Source of the DNA: Ophiura sarsii
Taxonomy: Eukaryota; Echinodermata; Ophiuroidea; Amphilepidida; Ophiuridae
NCBI GenBank assembly: GCA_035610835.1
Contig: CM069452.1
Span: forward strand, 10,373,109-10,437,108
Length of the DNA: 64,000 nt
Direction of reading: 5' to 3'
Shown in pieces: positions 47,729 to 61,262 of the stretch. Within the stretch, counting starts at the first letter, position 1; each line of letters begins with the position of its first letter. Under the pieces are notes generated by a model. That model ran no database searches and was not told where the DNA came from. It saw only the letters and a list, made by a program, of their open reading frames with translations. The position numbers and the translations under genes were made by a program.

Positions 47729-49150
47729 TATTTTATCCGACGTAGCTTAATCTATACTTATGTACCACCATGCGCACGTGTAATTCTACAGGTTTAATCA
47801 AGGCCTACCACTATCTATTTTGATGATGCATGCATTATGATCAACATATCAACCCTTTATTGCATATCCACATAATTTTACTCTGATAATGTGCATTATC
47901 CACAGCTTATCGGTTTTTCATGCTGTTTTGGGCGGACCACACTAGATGCTAGCGAGTCACCATTACTCAATAGTCCTAGTGATCCTATACTTTGTTTTAT
48001 CACCCAGCTCATCGTTTTTATCTAAAAATGTTCGAGTTTGGGAGTCTGCTACGCAATAGAAGCCATGCTTCCGTGCCTAACCGATTATCTAGTATTCAAA
48101 ATACTATTACCCGATACTACATTATCAGCCATATTTACTAATTACAATACCCATGCAATGTACCGATATGTTATTATTATTTAATGATCTAGTATTCCAA
48201 TATACTATTAACCCGATAATGCATCATCATCATCATAGATATTATACTATCATAAACTGGGGCCTACCAGTGTAGAATTACTGATATCGGCAATTTACTA
48301 CATAAAACAGATTGCTTCGAGTCCCTCCTCGTCATAAACCTAACAGCTGAATATCATCAACATATTCAATATTTTAAGACTATTTAACCACGGCATTCTA
48401 CCAAGGCCTATCCATATCTATATCATAAATAATATTTATTATTATATTACATTGTAAAGGATGGCCTATATCCATTTGCCTGGTTATAGTTACGTACTGT
48501 TTGTTCTGACATACTATCTGCAGATAACCTGCGTAAAGTCACGGCATTTTATCAATATGCTAATTGAATTCATATCATAACAACTTCAACTCGAAGTCTA
48601 CGCAAATACATCATAATATCTTGTTCTGTATCAACATCAATACGAACAATTGCTTGTTTTACGTCAGTATTTAACTTTATTTACCAACGGTCTTTACCCA
48701 CCCATGATTACTTGCTATATCGTCATTCAGACTTCTATACCTAACAAGGCCCGCCATGTTTGGTAGGCCTAGTCTGAAGACGTATATGACAAACAATCAC
48801 TTAGACCGGTTTTACTTGACCACTCAAGCAATACAATAGAATAACGATTTGTTTATGCGTCGTCATAGTACCAGTTGTAACTGGAATTCTCTGTTGCCAC
48901 GGCCTAATATAAAAGCCACGCACGCACCACGTGACAACATGCTGGCTATCTTGTAGATAGTCTATAGATATCATTCACATCAGTCCGAGCATTCATTTAA
49001 ATAACATCATAATTTGAAAGCTAAGCAGCATGCAACATTATGCCTACATCAGTAGGCCTATATCCAATATAATGTTGTTGCTTTGCCTGCTTTTAAACGA
49101 CAAATTAGTCATGTCATTGCTCTATCTGTTAAATATCTACTTCCTCTACC

Positions 49151-49203
49151 GCCTCTGATGAGGATCTCACTCTAACTATCAGAAGATCCGAAACTAGTCA
49201 GGC
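49151..49203 (+). ncRNA. Type I hammerhead ribozyme, unit 9
   Basis: Identical core and stems; predicted cleavage after C49199. Confidence 0.85.
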
Positions 49204-50625
49204 TATTTTATCCGACGTAGCTTAATCTATACTTATGTACCACCATGCGCACGTGTAATTCTACAGGTTTAATCAAGGCCTACCACTATCTATTTTGATG
49301 ATGCATGCATTATGATCAACATATCAACCCTTTATTGCATATCCACATAATTTTACTCTGATAATGTGCATTATCCACAGCTTATCGGTTTTTCATGCTG
49401 TTTTGGGCGGACCACACTAGATGCTAGCGAGTCACCATTACTCAATAGTCCTAGTGATCCTATACTTTGTTTTATCACCCAGCTCATCGTTTTTATCTAA
49501 AAATGTTCGAGTTTGGGAGTCTGCTACGCAATAGAAGCCATGCTTCCGTGCCTAACCGATTATCTAGTATTCAAAATACTATTACCCGATACTACATTAT
49601 CAGCCATATTTACTAATTACAATACCCATGCAATGTACCGATATGTTATTATTATTTAATGATCTAGTATTCCAATATACTATTAACCCGATAATGCATC
49701 ATCATCATCATAGATATTATACTATCATAAACTGGGGCCTACCAGTGTAGAATTACTGATATCGGCAATTTACTACATAAAACAGATTGCTTCGAGTCCC
49801 TCCTCGTCATAAACCTAACAGCTGAATATCATCAACATATTCAATATTTTAAGACTATTTAACCACGGCATTCTACCAAGGCCTATCCATATCTATATCA
49901 TAAATAATATTTATTATTATATTACATTGTAAAGGATGGCCTATATCCATTTGCCTGGTTATAGTTACGTACTGTTTGTTCTGACATACTATCTGCAGAT
50001 AACCTGCGTAAAGTCACGGCATTTTATCAATATGCTAATTGAATTCATATCATAACAACTTCAACTCGAAGTCTACGCAAATACATCATAATATCTTGTT
50101 CTGTATCAACATCAATACGAACAATTGCTTGTTTTACGTCAGTATTTAACTTTATTTACCAACGGTCTTTACCCACCCATGATTACTTGCTATATCGTCA
50201 TTCAGACTTCTATACCTAACAAGGCCCGCCATGTTTGGTAGGCCTAGTCTGAAGACGTATATGACAAACAATCACTTAGACCGGTTTTACTTGACCACTC
50301 AAGCAATACAATAGAATAACGATTTGTTTATGCGTCGTCATAGTACCAGTTGTAACTGGAATTCTCTGTTGCCACGGCCTAATATAAAAGCCACGCACGC
50401 ACCACGTGACAACATGCTGGCTATCTTGTAGATAGTCTATAGATATCATTCACATCAGTCCGAGCATTCATTTAAATAACATCATAATTTGAAAGCTAAG
50501 CAGCATGCAACATTATGCCTACATCAGTAGGCCTATATCCAATATAATGTTGTTGCTTTGCCTGCTTTTAAACGACAAATTAGTCATGTCATTGCTCTAT
50601 CTGTTAAATATCTACTTCCTCTACC

Positions 50626-50678
50626 GCCTCTGATGAGGATCTCACTCTAACTATCAGAAGATCCGAAACTAGTCAGGC
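50626..50678 (+). ncRNA. Type I hammerhead ribozyme, unit 10
   Basis: Identical core and stems; predicted cleavage after C50674. Confidence 0.85.
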
Positions 50679-52100
50679 TATTTTATCCGACGTAGCTTAA
50701 TCTATACTTATGTACCACCATGCGCACGTGTAATTCTACAGGTTTAATCAAGGCCTACCACTATCTATTTTGATGATGCATGCATTATGATCAACATATC
50801 AACCCTTTATTGCATATCCACATAATTTTACTCTGATAATGTGCATTATCCACAGCTTATCGGTTTTTCATGCTGTTTTGGGCGGACCACACTAGATGCT
50901 AGCGAGTCACCATTACTCAATAGTCCTAGTGATCCTATACTTTGTTTTATCACCCAGCTCATCGTTTTTATCTAAAAATGTTCGAGTTTGGGAGTCTGCT
51001 ACGCAATAGAAGCCATGCTTCCGTGCCTAACCGATTATCTAGTATTCAAAATACTATTACCCGATACTACATTATCAGCCATATTTACTAATTACAATAC
51101 CCATGCAATGTACCGATATGTTATTATTATTTAATGATCTAGTATTCCAATATACTATTAACCCGATAATGCATCATCATCATCATAGATATTATACTAT
51201 CATAAACTGGGGCCTACCAGTGTAGAATTACTGATATCGGCAATTTACTACATAAAACAGATTGCTTCGAGTCCCTCCTCGTCATAAACCTAACAGCTGA
51301 ATATCATCAACATATTCAATATTTTAAGACTATTTAACCACGGCATTCTACCAAGGCCTATCCATATCTATATCATAAATAATATTTATTATTATATTAC
51401 ATTGTAAAGGATGGCCTATATCCATTTGCCTGGTTATAGTTACGTACTGTTTGTTCTGACATACTATCTGCAGATAACCTGCGTAAAGTCACGGCATTTT
51501 ATCAATATGCTAATTGAATTCATATCATAACAACTTCAACTCGAAGTCTACGCAAATACATCATAATATCTTGTTCTGTATCAACATCAATACGAACAAT
51601 TGCTTGTTTTACGTCAGTATTTAACTTTATTTACCAACGGTCTTTACCCACCCATGATTACTTGCTATATCGTCATTCAGACTTCTATACCTAACAAGGC
51701 CCGCCATGTTTGGTAGGCCTAGTCTGAAGACGTATATGACAAACAATCACTTAGACCGGTTTTACTTGACCACTCAAGCAATACAATAGAATAACGATTT
51801 GTTTATGCGTCGTCATAGTACCAGTTGTAACTGGAATTCTCTGTTGCCACGGCCTAATATAAAAGCCACGCACGCACCACGTGACAACATGCTGGCTATC
51901 TTGTAGATAGTCTATAGATATCATTCACATCAGTCCGAGCATTCATTTAAATAACATCATAATTTGAAAGCTAAGCAGCATGCAACATTATGCCTACATC
52001 AGTAGGCCTATATCCAATATAATGTTGTTGCTTTGCCTGCTTTTAAACGACAAATTAGTCATGTCATTGCTCTATCTGTTAAATATCTACTTCCTCTACC

Positions 52101-52153
52101 GCCTCTGATGAGGATCTCACTCTAACTATCAGAAGATCCGAAACTAGTCAGGC
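52101..52153 (+). ncRNA. Type I hammerhead ribozyme, unit 11
   Basis: Identical core and stems; predicted cleavage after C52149. Confidence 0.85.
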
Positions 52154-53575
52154 TATTTTATCCGACGTAGCTTAATCTATACTTATGTACCACCATGCGC
52201 ACGTGTAATTCTACAGGTTTAATCAAGGCCTACCACTATCTATTTTGATGATGCATGCATTATGATCAACATATCAACCCTTTATTGCATATCCACATAA
52301 TTTTACTCTGATAATGTGCATTATCCACAGCTTATCGGTTTTTCATGCTGTTTTGGGCGGACCACACTAGATGCTAGCGAGTCACCATTACTCAATAGTC
52401 CTAGTGATCCTATACTTTGTTTTATCACCCAGCTCATCGTTTTTATCTAAAAATGTTCGAGTTTGGGAGTCTGCTACGCAATAGAAGCCATGCTTCCGTG
52501 CCTAACCGATTATCTAGTATTCAAAATACTATTACCCGATACTACATTATCAGCCATATTTACTAATTACAATACCCATGCAATGTACCGATATGTTATT
52601 ATTATTTAATGATCTAGTATTCCAATATACTATTAACCCGATAATGCATCATCATCATCATAGATATTATACTATCATAAACTGGGGCCTACCAGTGTAG
52701 AATTACTGATATCGGCAATTTACTACATAAAACAGATTGCTTCGAGTCCCTCCTCGTCATAAACCTAACAGCTGAATATCATCAACATATTCAATATTTT
52801 AAGACTATTTAACCACGGCATTCTACCAAGGCCTATCCATATCTATATCATAAATAATATTTATTATTATATTACATTGTAAAGGATGGCCTATATCCAT
52901 TTGCCTGGTTATAGTTACGTACTGTTTGTTCTGACATACTATCTGCAGATAACCTGCGTAAAGTCACGGCATTTTATCAATATGCTAATTGAATTCATAT
53001 CATAACAACTTCAACTCGAAGTCTACGCAAATACATCATAATATCTTGTTCTGTATCAACATCAATACGAACAATTGCTTGTTTTACGTCAGTATTTAAC
53101 TTTATTTACCAACGGTCTTTACCCACCCATGATTACTTGCTATATCGTCATTCAGACTTCTATACCTAACAAGGCCCGCCATGTTTGGTAGGCCTAGTCT
53201 GAAGACGTATATGACAAACAATCACTTAGACCGGTTTTACTTGACCACTCAAGCAATACAATAGAATAACGATTTGTTTATGCGTCGTCATAGTACCAGT
53301 TGTAACTGGAATTCTCTGTTGCCACGGCCTAATATAAAAGCCACGCACGCACCACGTGACAACATGCTGGCTATCTTGTAGATAGTCTATAGATATCATT
53401 CACATCAGTCCGAGCATTCATTTAAATAACATCATAATTTGAAAGCTAAGCAGCATGCAACATTATGCCTACATCAGTAGGCCTATATCCAATATAATGT
53501 TGTTGCTTTGCCTGCTTTTAAACGACAAATTAGTCATGTCATTGCTCTATCTGTTAAATATCTACTTCCTCTACC

Positions 53576-53628
53576 GCCTCTGATGAGGATCTCACTCTAA
53601 CTATCAGAAGATCCGAAACTAGTCAGGC
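53576..53628 (+). ncRNA. Type I hammerhead ribozyme, unit 12
   Basis: Identical core and stems; predicted cleavage after C53624. Confidence 0.85.
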
Positions 53629-55050
53629 TATTTTATCCGACGTAGCTTAATCTATACTTATGTACCACCATGCGCACGTGTAATTCTACAGGTTTAATCA
53701 AGGCCTACCACTATCTATTTTGATGATGCATGCATTATGATCAACATATCAACCCTTTATTGCATATCCACATAATTTTACTCTGATAATGTGCATTATC
53801 CACAGCTTATCGGTTTTTCATGCTGTTTTGGGCGGACCACACTAGATGCTAGCGAGTCACCATTACTCAATAGTCCTAGTGATCCTATACTTTGTTTTAT
53901 CACCCAGCTCATCGTTTTTATCTAAAAATGTTCGAGTTTGGGAGTCTGCTACGCAATAGAAGCCATGCTTCCGTGCCTAACCGATTATCTAGTATTCAAA
54001 ATACTATTACCCGATACTACATTATCAGCCATATTTACTAATTACAATACCCATGCAATGTACCGATATGTTATTATTATTTAATGATCTAGTATTCCAA
54101 TATACTATTAACCCGATAATGCATCATCATCATCATAGATATTATACTATCATAAACTGGGGCCTACCAGTGTAGAATTACTGATATCGGCAATTTACTA
54201 CATAAAACAGATTGCTTCGAGTCCCTCCTCGTCATAAACCTAACAGCTGAATATCATCAACATATTCAATATTTTAAGACTATTTAACCACGGCATTCTA
54301 CCAAGGCCTATCCATATCTATATCATAAATAATATTTATTATTATATTACATTGTAAAGGATGGCCTATATCCATTTGCCTGGTTATAGTTACGTACTGT
54401 TTGTTCTGACATACTATCTGCAGATAACCTGCGTAAAGTCACGGCATTTTATCAATATGCTAATTGAATTCATATCATAACAACTTCAACTCGAAGTCTA
54501 CGCAAATACATCATAATATCTTGTTCTGTATCAACATCAATACGAACAATTGCTTGTTTTACGTCAGTATTTAACTTTATTTACCAACGGTCTTTACCCA
54601 CCCATGATTACTTGCTATATCGTCATTCAGACTTCTATACCTAACAAGGCCCGCCATGTTTGGTAGGCCTAGTCTGAAGACGTATATGACAAACAATCAC
54701 TTAGACCGGTTTTACTTGACCACTCAAGCAATACAATAGAATAACGATTTGTTTATGCGTCGTCATAGTACCAGTTGTAACTGGAATTCTCTGTTGCCAC
54801 GGCCTAATATAAAAGCCACGCACGCACCACGTGACAACATGCTGGCTATCTTGTAGATAGTCTATAGATATCATTCACATCAGTCCGAGCATTCATTTAA
54901 ATAACATCATAATTTGAAAGCTAAGCAGCATGCAACATTATGCCTACATCAGTAGGCCTATATCCAATATAATGTTGTTGCTTTGCCTGCTTTTAAACGA
55001 CAAATTAGTCATGTCATTGCTCTATCTGTTAAATATCTACTTCCTCTACC

Positions 55051-55103
55051 GCCTCTGATGAGGATCTCACTCTAACTATCAGAAGATCCGAAACTAGTCA
55101 GGC
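55051..55103 (+). ncRNA. Type I hammerhead ribozyme, unit 13
   Basis: Identical core and stems; predicted cleavage after C55099. Confidence 0.85.
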
Positions 55104-56525
55104 TATTTTATCCGACGTAGCTTAATCTATACTTATGTACCACCATGCGCACGTGTAATTCTACAGGTTTAATCAAGGCCTACCACTATCTATTTTGATG
55201 ATGCATGCATTATGATCAACATATCAACCCTTTATTGCATATCCACATAATTTTACTCTGATAATGTGCATTATCCACAGCTTATCGGTTTTTCATGCTG
55301 TTTTGGGCGGACCACACTAGATGCTAGCGAGTCACCATTACTCAATAGTCCTAGTGATCCTATACTTTGTTTTATCACCCAGCTCATCGTTTTTATCTAA
55401 AAATGTTCGAGTTTGGGAGTCTGCTACGCAATAGAAGCCATGCTTCCGTGCCTAACCGATTATCTAGTATTCAAAATACTATTACCCGATACTACATTAT
55501 CAGCCATATTTACTAATTACAATACCCATGCAATGTACCGATATGTTATTATTATTTAATGATCTAGTATTCCAATATACTATTAACCCGATAATGCATC
55601 ATCATCATCATAGATATTATACTATCATAAACTGGGGCCTACCAGTGTAGAATTACTGATATCGGCAATTTACTACATAAAACAGATTGCTTCGAGTCCC
55701 TCCTCGTCATAAACCTAACAGCTGAATATCATCAACATATTCAATATTTTAAGACTATTTAACCACGGCATTCTACCAAGGCCTATCCATATCTATATCA
55801 TAAATAATATTTATTATTATATTACATTGTAAAGGATGGCCTATATCCATTTGCCTGGTTATAGTTACGTACTGTTTGTTCTGACATACTATCTGCAGAT
55901 AACCTGCGTAAAGTCACGGCATTTTATCAATATGCTAATTGAATTCATATCATAACAACTTCAACTCGAAGTCTACGCAAATACATCATAATATCTTGTT
56001 CTGTATCAACATCAATACGAACAATTGCTTGTTTTACGTCAGTATTTAACTTTATTTACCAACGGTCTTTACCCACCCATGATTACTTGCTATATCGTCA
56101 TTCAGACTTCTATACCTAACAAGGCCCGCCATGTTTGGTAGGCCTAGTCTGAAGACGTATATGACAAACAATCACTTAGACCGGTTTTACTTGACCACTC
56201 AAGCAATACAATAGAATAACGATTTGTTTATGCGTCGTCATAGTACCAGTTGTAACTGGAATTCTCTGTTGCCACGGCCTAATATAAAAGCCACGCACGC
56301 ACCACGTGACAACATGCTGGCTATCTTGTAGATAGTCTATAGATATCATTCACATCAGTCCGAGCATTCATTTAAATAACATCATAATTTGAAAGCTAAG
56401 CAGCATGCAACATTATGCCTACATCAGTAGGCCTATATCCAATATAATGTTGTTGCTTTGCCTGCTTTTAAACGACAAATTAGTCATGTCATTGCTCTAT
56501 CTGTTAAATATCTACTTCCTCTACC

Positions 56526-56578
56526 GCCTCTGATGAGGATCTCACTCTAACTATCAGAAGATCCGAAACTAGTCAGGC
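56526..56578 (+). ncRNA. Type I hammerhead ribozyme, unit 14
   Basis: Last ribozyme of the array; predicted cleavage after C56574. The partial fifteenth unit stops at 56840, far short of its ribozyme. Confidence 0.85.
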
Positions 56579-56840
56579 TATTTTATCCGACGTAGCTTAA
56601 TCTATACTTATGTACCACCATGCGCACGTGTAATTCTACAGGTTTAATCAAGGCCTACCACTATCTATTTTGATGATGCATGCATTATGATCAACATATC
56701 AACCCTTTATTGCATATCCACATAATTTTACTCTGATAATGTGCATTATCCACAGCTTATCGGTTTTTCATGCTGTTTTGGGCGGACCACACTAGATGCT
56801 AGCGAGTCACCATTACTCAATAGTCCTAGTGATCCTATAC

Positions 56841-58791
56841 TAAACAATTTATACTCAAAGTTACCATGCATTTCCTTTTCTGATTCATAAGATGTAACCA
56901 TTCAGCATGGGTAAAAGGAAATATATGGACAGCAGAACACATGGTTCACTCCCAAAATTGAGAGATTCTGTGGTATGTGATGACGGACTGTTTGAGTTTG
57001 ACAATGATTTAATATCATGAATATGTGAATTATTTGCCACTGCGTAGTGCATTATATTTCACCGTGTGTATGGATAAATATGGGGATACCAATTATGTTT
57101 GCAGCTGTGATTGGCTGACAGCGTTGTGTGTGATAAACATGGTCTCTATGAACCAACTGAATCAAAGTTTACTTCTAGCCTTATCACACGCTATTTTTAG
57201 TTGGCACAGTTTCAAATGCACGCTGTATCCCTGAAGTGACCTTGCTAGCAATTCAGTTAGATTACAAACCATAATCTCTAGAAGGCATCGGCACTGGGGA
57301 TAGTCAATGAATGGCGTAGTCAAATGTACTTGTGAATGAATAAGTGCTCAAAGTGGTATTATACTTCCCTCGCGGGATGTAAAAGATGTGACCTGTAGCA
57401 TTGACTAATCAGACACGTTTTTCATGATGCACGGTTAAGCAAAACCCCATCTTCAGTTGACATCTGGCTGCCTCATTTGCAGGTTAATAATTTGACAAAA
57501 CGCGGGAATCATCATTTATAATTGGACAGGTGGTAGGTATCTGGGCAATTAATTCAGTCTTCGTGCTAGACATGGAGACTCGACAGGTAGTTAGTCAGGA
57601 AATAATATTAAGTAAGGCTGGAATATATGTAACCGATGCATGACTTATAAATTACCGTTACAACCTTTTGTATACACCTTCTTGAATGAGAAAATTGCAA
57701 AAAACTCATATTTTTCAAACGGTATGAATAAAAGTGGGCTTAATTGTATATGATTGCACCACGTCTCTTACTTAACAATGCAATTATTTGATATGTGTTG
57801 CAGCTTTATAATCACACTTATATAAAATGAAACAAATTCTATACATTATATGACATCGTTATGAATTATTGTGATAACAGGATTCGAAGGCTGGTTAGAG
57901 GTTACTTGAATATAATGGTGTAATAATCAAAGATACTGAACACGCGAATTAACCAGGGAATGCGCCGGCCTGTGCTAAGTTTATTAGTATCGTCAGTTTC
58001 AAAGGATAAAGATAGCCTTTTCAACAATTCGAATCTGCGCTAAGGGTAAAATAAACCGATAGACCCTCTTTTCTGGGTAAAAATTGAAAAGACATTAAGC
58101 ATAACGATTTTAAGGCATTCAATCACAGGTTCGTCATTAAGCGATCTTAATAAGATAAGCACCGGGACATGTACATCTTTGGTGTGATTTTTGGGATGGG
58201 ATGCTGGGAAAGTACGTCTTGGTAAAGAAAATGTAAAGTAAAGAGAGCGCTGGAACAGGGATACGTACGTCTTCATGTGGTCTAGGAAGAGAACGCCGGA
58301 ACGGGGAAAGGTACGCCTTGGTGTGATCTTTCAAAGGAACGCTAAAAACAGGGAATCGTGTCTTTGAGCAATTAGCAAAGGAAGCACTGAAACAGGGAAA
58401 TGTACGTCTTGATGTAATCTTTCAAGGGAGCGCTGGAACAGGGGAGCGCTGGAACAGCTAACCGTGCGTTATCGGAAAATGTTTAAAGGGCATAATGGAA
58501 AAAGTAAACTAATTAAGTAAGGTGATTTATCCATGACCGGCAAGTTCATCACGAGTTCATAGCTCGCGTAGTATTTCATGTTACGCGTCATCAAATTTAT
58601 AACAACCTATACAATTCCGGGAAGATGCCATTTCTTCTTAATGTTTGTCAATTTTAATACGATTCTTCTCCTTTTTTTAATTGGACTAAACTACATCCAC
58701 CATCGAGTTTGATGGTCATTGGTCATTGTCACAATATATAAAGCCCTTATGATGATCGTTACCTATTTTATCAGTCTTTTATGAATTAGAA
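56841..58791. repeat. 1,951-bp direct repeat, right copy
   Basis: Second copy of 34047-35997. At its left edge the 1,475-bp array breaks off in GATCCTATAC and the duplicate starts TAAACAATTT. At its right edge ATTAGAA leads into unique DNA (ATAACCATTTTTTTG). Both array junctions show about 2 bp of shared sequence (AA on the left, CT on the right), as in microhomology joining. Confidence 0.95.
58177..58464. repeat. Degenerate ~60-70-bp minisatellite in the duplicate (right)
   Basis: Counterpart of 35383-35670 with the same GTACGTCTTG / GATCTTTCAA / GCGCTGGAACAGGG modules. Confidence 0.7.
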
Positions 58792-60132
58792 ATAACCATT
58801 TTTTTGTCTCCAGAACCACATGAAATGAATCAACATTATTTTCTGCTACTAGTTCCTTATTCCTGATTTATCTTGCATAACAAAATTCACAATTCCTTGA
58901 AAACGAAGACAGTATGGTTTCACCATATCAGGATGTGTAATTGTTTGAAATACGAGATGAACAGTTATAACAAATAGAGCCTTTTTGATTATAAATATAC
59001 ATCCGATATGCGATGCAGTTTTATTATTATTGTCCAAGTCTTTCAAAATATTCATTTCATTATGCGATAAATCAGATATTGTTGATTGAGATTAAGGAGT
59101 TACCGAGTAAAATGGCACGGTGACTGTCTCACGTCGCGTTATAATTGCACAAATAAATATCAAGTTGCATACCATGGTGCAATTTAACAACCTTTTTACA
59201 ATTTGATAGTGTACTTTTCCTTGGAGACACATGTGGACCACTGTTAATCAATCCAACTTTCGCATTTTATGCAGTAGCTGTTTTATAGTAATGATAATTT
59301 GATCGTATTGTATTTAGAAGGCTGAGTTCAATTTTCTCTGAATAACAATTTAAACATTAAAGATAAATGTGCCAATTATCTCGATATCAACGTAATAAAT
59401 TGAAATAGCAATGTGTTCAATAACCTTTCATTATCAGTGATTATCTCGAAATTAGTTTATTGTGGATTTGCACCATTTAAAATGTCTAATGAACAGAAAG
59501 AACAAATAGGAAGGACATTGAACACTTTTTCTTTCAAAGTGTTCCATTGTTGGCGTAATAGTCTTCGGTTCGCATAGATTTGGAGTTAAAACAGGTTGCT
59601 GACTGTCTCGTAAACTGATGACAATTTTGTCATTGTAAACGTCCATGGAATGTGTAGAATATTATTCTGACCATTTACCATCAAATTTCAGAAGAAATGA
59701 CACGAAATGTCTAATCACATTTTTTTAAATGTATGTTAACCCGGTTTCGGAGCGCACACATGGACTATGTTTCGGTGCAGTTTTGATTATTTTTTGCTAA
59801 ACTCTAAAAAAAAATTATCGTCTAAATGTTTGCCAAATTTTTATTTAGTTAGTTTTGATTAGATCATACGTTTTGGGGAACGATTACATTAACAATGAGC
59901 AATTTTCGAAAATGTGTTTAACTTTAACACGCGTATTACTCATTGAAAAGTGTTGAACTTTAAGCGCGTGTTTAATTTAAACAATACAAAACGTAAATGC
60001 AATGTTAAAATAGCCAATGTTTATTCATCTTCATAAACGGTGATCATGAACGCATATAGAGATTTCAGTCTAGTTTTATATAGTACGAGTAGGCCATGCA
60101 ATAATAAAAAAGAGTATCAAGTCAAAATTATA
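58792..60132. other. Unique AT-rich region right of the array
   Basis: No repeat array or gene is supported. Frames at 58849-59055 and 59452-59646 (minus) lack any motif. From about 59915 TTAAACGCG-like words become frequent as the next MITE approaches. Confidence 0.5.
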
Positions 60133-60574
60133 GGCCCGTATTCTCGTACTAAACACGGTTTAAGCTAAACCTGTATTAAACGCGAGTTTATCTTTTAAAC
60201 GACGTATTTAACAAACCTCGATTTTAAACTTCGCAAATCTTGTCCCCAAGGTGATCTTGCGTTCATTGTAAACAGGTATTCCATTTAGTGTGGCCCAAAT
60301 AGGTTACAATAGATATCGACCAAATTCCTCAAAACACGTGTATTTTAAAGACTATACAATCTGATTGCCCGTCAGCTTGCACCGGCGTAAAATTGATGCA
60401 CGCGCTTTAATAGTTAAACGTGCGTTAAACAACCATACCCATATTAAAGTTAGACACTTTTCAATGATTTAGAGACGTGTTCGAGTTAAAACAATATTCG
60501 AGAATTGCGTTTAGTTAAACAATGTCTTTAAAGTCAAAGCTAAACGCTTAGATTAAAACGTTTGAATACGGCCC
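60133..60574. mobile_element. Harbinger-like MITE with GGCCCGTATTC ends
   Basis: The left end GGCCCGTATTCTCGTACTAA and right end TTTGAATACGGCCC are inverted with minor mismatch. Both flanks read ATA (60130-60132 and 60575-60577), consistent with a 3-bp target duplication as in PIF/Harbinger-type elements. The interior is rich in TTAAAC/GTTTAA and ACGCG words in both orientations. No coding sequence is present. Confidence 0.5.
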
Positions 60575-60963
60575 ATAATGTTTATCTCGTCTATTCTTGA
60601 CATTTCCGAAAGTCAATTATACACAATGGTTGGATTGTTCTGACATCCACTAATTCACGGACCAGTGGCGTAGCCAGAGGGGTGGCAGAGTGCAACCCCT
60701 GACAACAATTCGAGCGATAGATTCGGGAATGCAAAGAAAAGGAAAAGTCTTTTTGGGAATGAGAAAAACGGAAAAGGGGAAAGAAGAAAAAGGGAAAAGG
60801 AGAAAATAGAAAAGGAAAATACACATAAAGAAAAGGAAACGGTAATGAAGCTGGAAGCATCTAGAACGGTGATTTTTGTTCATGCCATTAAGCCATTTCA
60901 TGCTGACCACAAGTATCGCAGACACGCAGATTAAAACGTTTGAATACGGCCCATAATGTTTAT
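60550..60963. repeat. 36-bp direct repeats flanking a ~340-bp insert
   Basis: AGATTAAAACGTTTGAATAC and the next 16 bases at 60550-60585 recur at 60928-60963, a spacing of 378 bp. The repeat spans the right end of the Harbinger-like MITE plus flank. The insert contains a hAT-type start CAGTGGCGTAGCC (60663) and a purine-rich AGGAAAAGG tract (60735-60845). This is a tandem duplication or insertion with long duplicated ends. Confidence 0.75.
60663..60850. mobile_element. hAT-like left-end fragment
   Basis: CAGTGGCGTAGCCAGAGGGG at 60663 matches the hAT-type left end of 23767. As there, a GAAAAGGGGAAAG-type purine tract follows. No right terminus is found, so it is a truncated relative of that element. 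Confidence 0.5.
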
Positions 60964-61262
60964 ATTGGGGTAGTATTGTGTTACATCTATGTGCTGGTCA
61001 CCCCGCCCGTGGTTAAGCTGCTCATTACATCCTGAGCACAAACTGTTATATAAGTCATCTTGATGTTTTCAGTTTAGACCATGTTTAGCACGTAACCCTT
61101 ACCGCATTGCTCAGATGCGCACTGGGTGTAGGGGCTAGCAACCCCTGCACCTGTAATCTTATTGCTACAAGTCTCAAAACCAAGCCTCGAAAGAAAACGG
61201 ACGGATCAAAACGGAAACGACATAAGCATGCCCATCGACTACGAGAAACGGAATTGCGAATA

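Larger units (their letters stand above)
35998..56840 (+). repeat. 1,475-bp tandem array carrying hammerhead ribozymes, 14.13 copies
   Basis: Head-to-tail units recur at exactly 1,475 bp: AGGCCTACCACTATC at 36001, 37476, 38951, 40426, 41901, 43376, 44851, 46326, 47801, 49276, 50751, 52226, 53701, 55176 and 56651. Units are almost identical; the only difference I noticed is T at 37724 where the others have C. No frame of 60 or more codons exists in the unit. Each full unit holds a TATAAAAG box (first 37108-37115) and, about 240 bp downstream, a type I hammerhead ribozyme, both plus strand. The array starts and ends in mid-unit, so the insertion has no fixed termini. This fits a non-autonomous retrozyme- or Penelope-like circular RNA replicon, or an extrachromosomal concatemer that integrated. 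No autonomous protein is encoded here. Confidence 0.9.

Noticed and set aside
35998..56840. Ribosomal DNA or histone gene array
   Set aside because: The 1,475-bp unit has no rRNA-like conserved sequence and no coding frame of useful length.
34047..58791. LTR retrotransposon with 1,951-bp LTRs
   Set aside because: Repeat ends are not TG...CA, there is no primer-binding site or polypurine tract, the interior is a non-coding tandem array, and no short target duplication is seen.
59609..59640. Second hammerhead candidate (AAACTGATGACAATTTTG)
   Set aside because: CTGATGA is present but the GAAA box and a closing stem I are missing.
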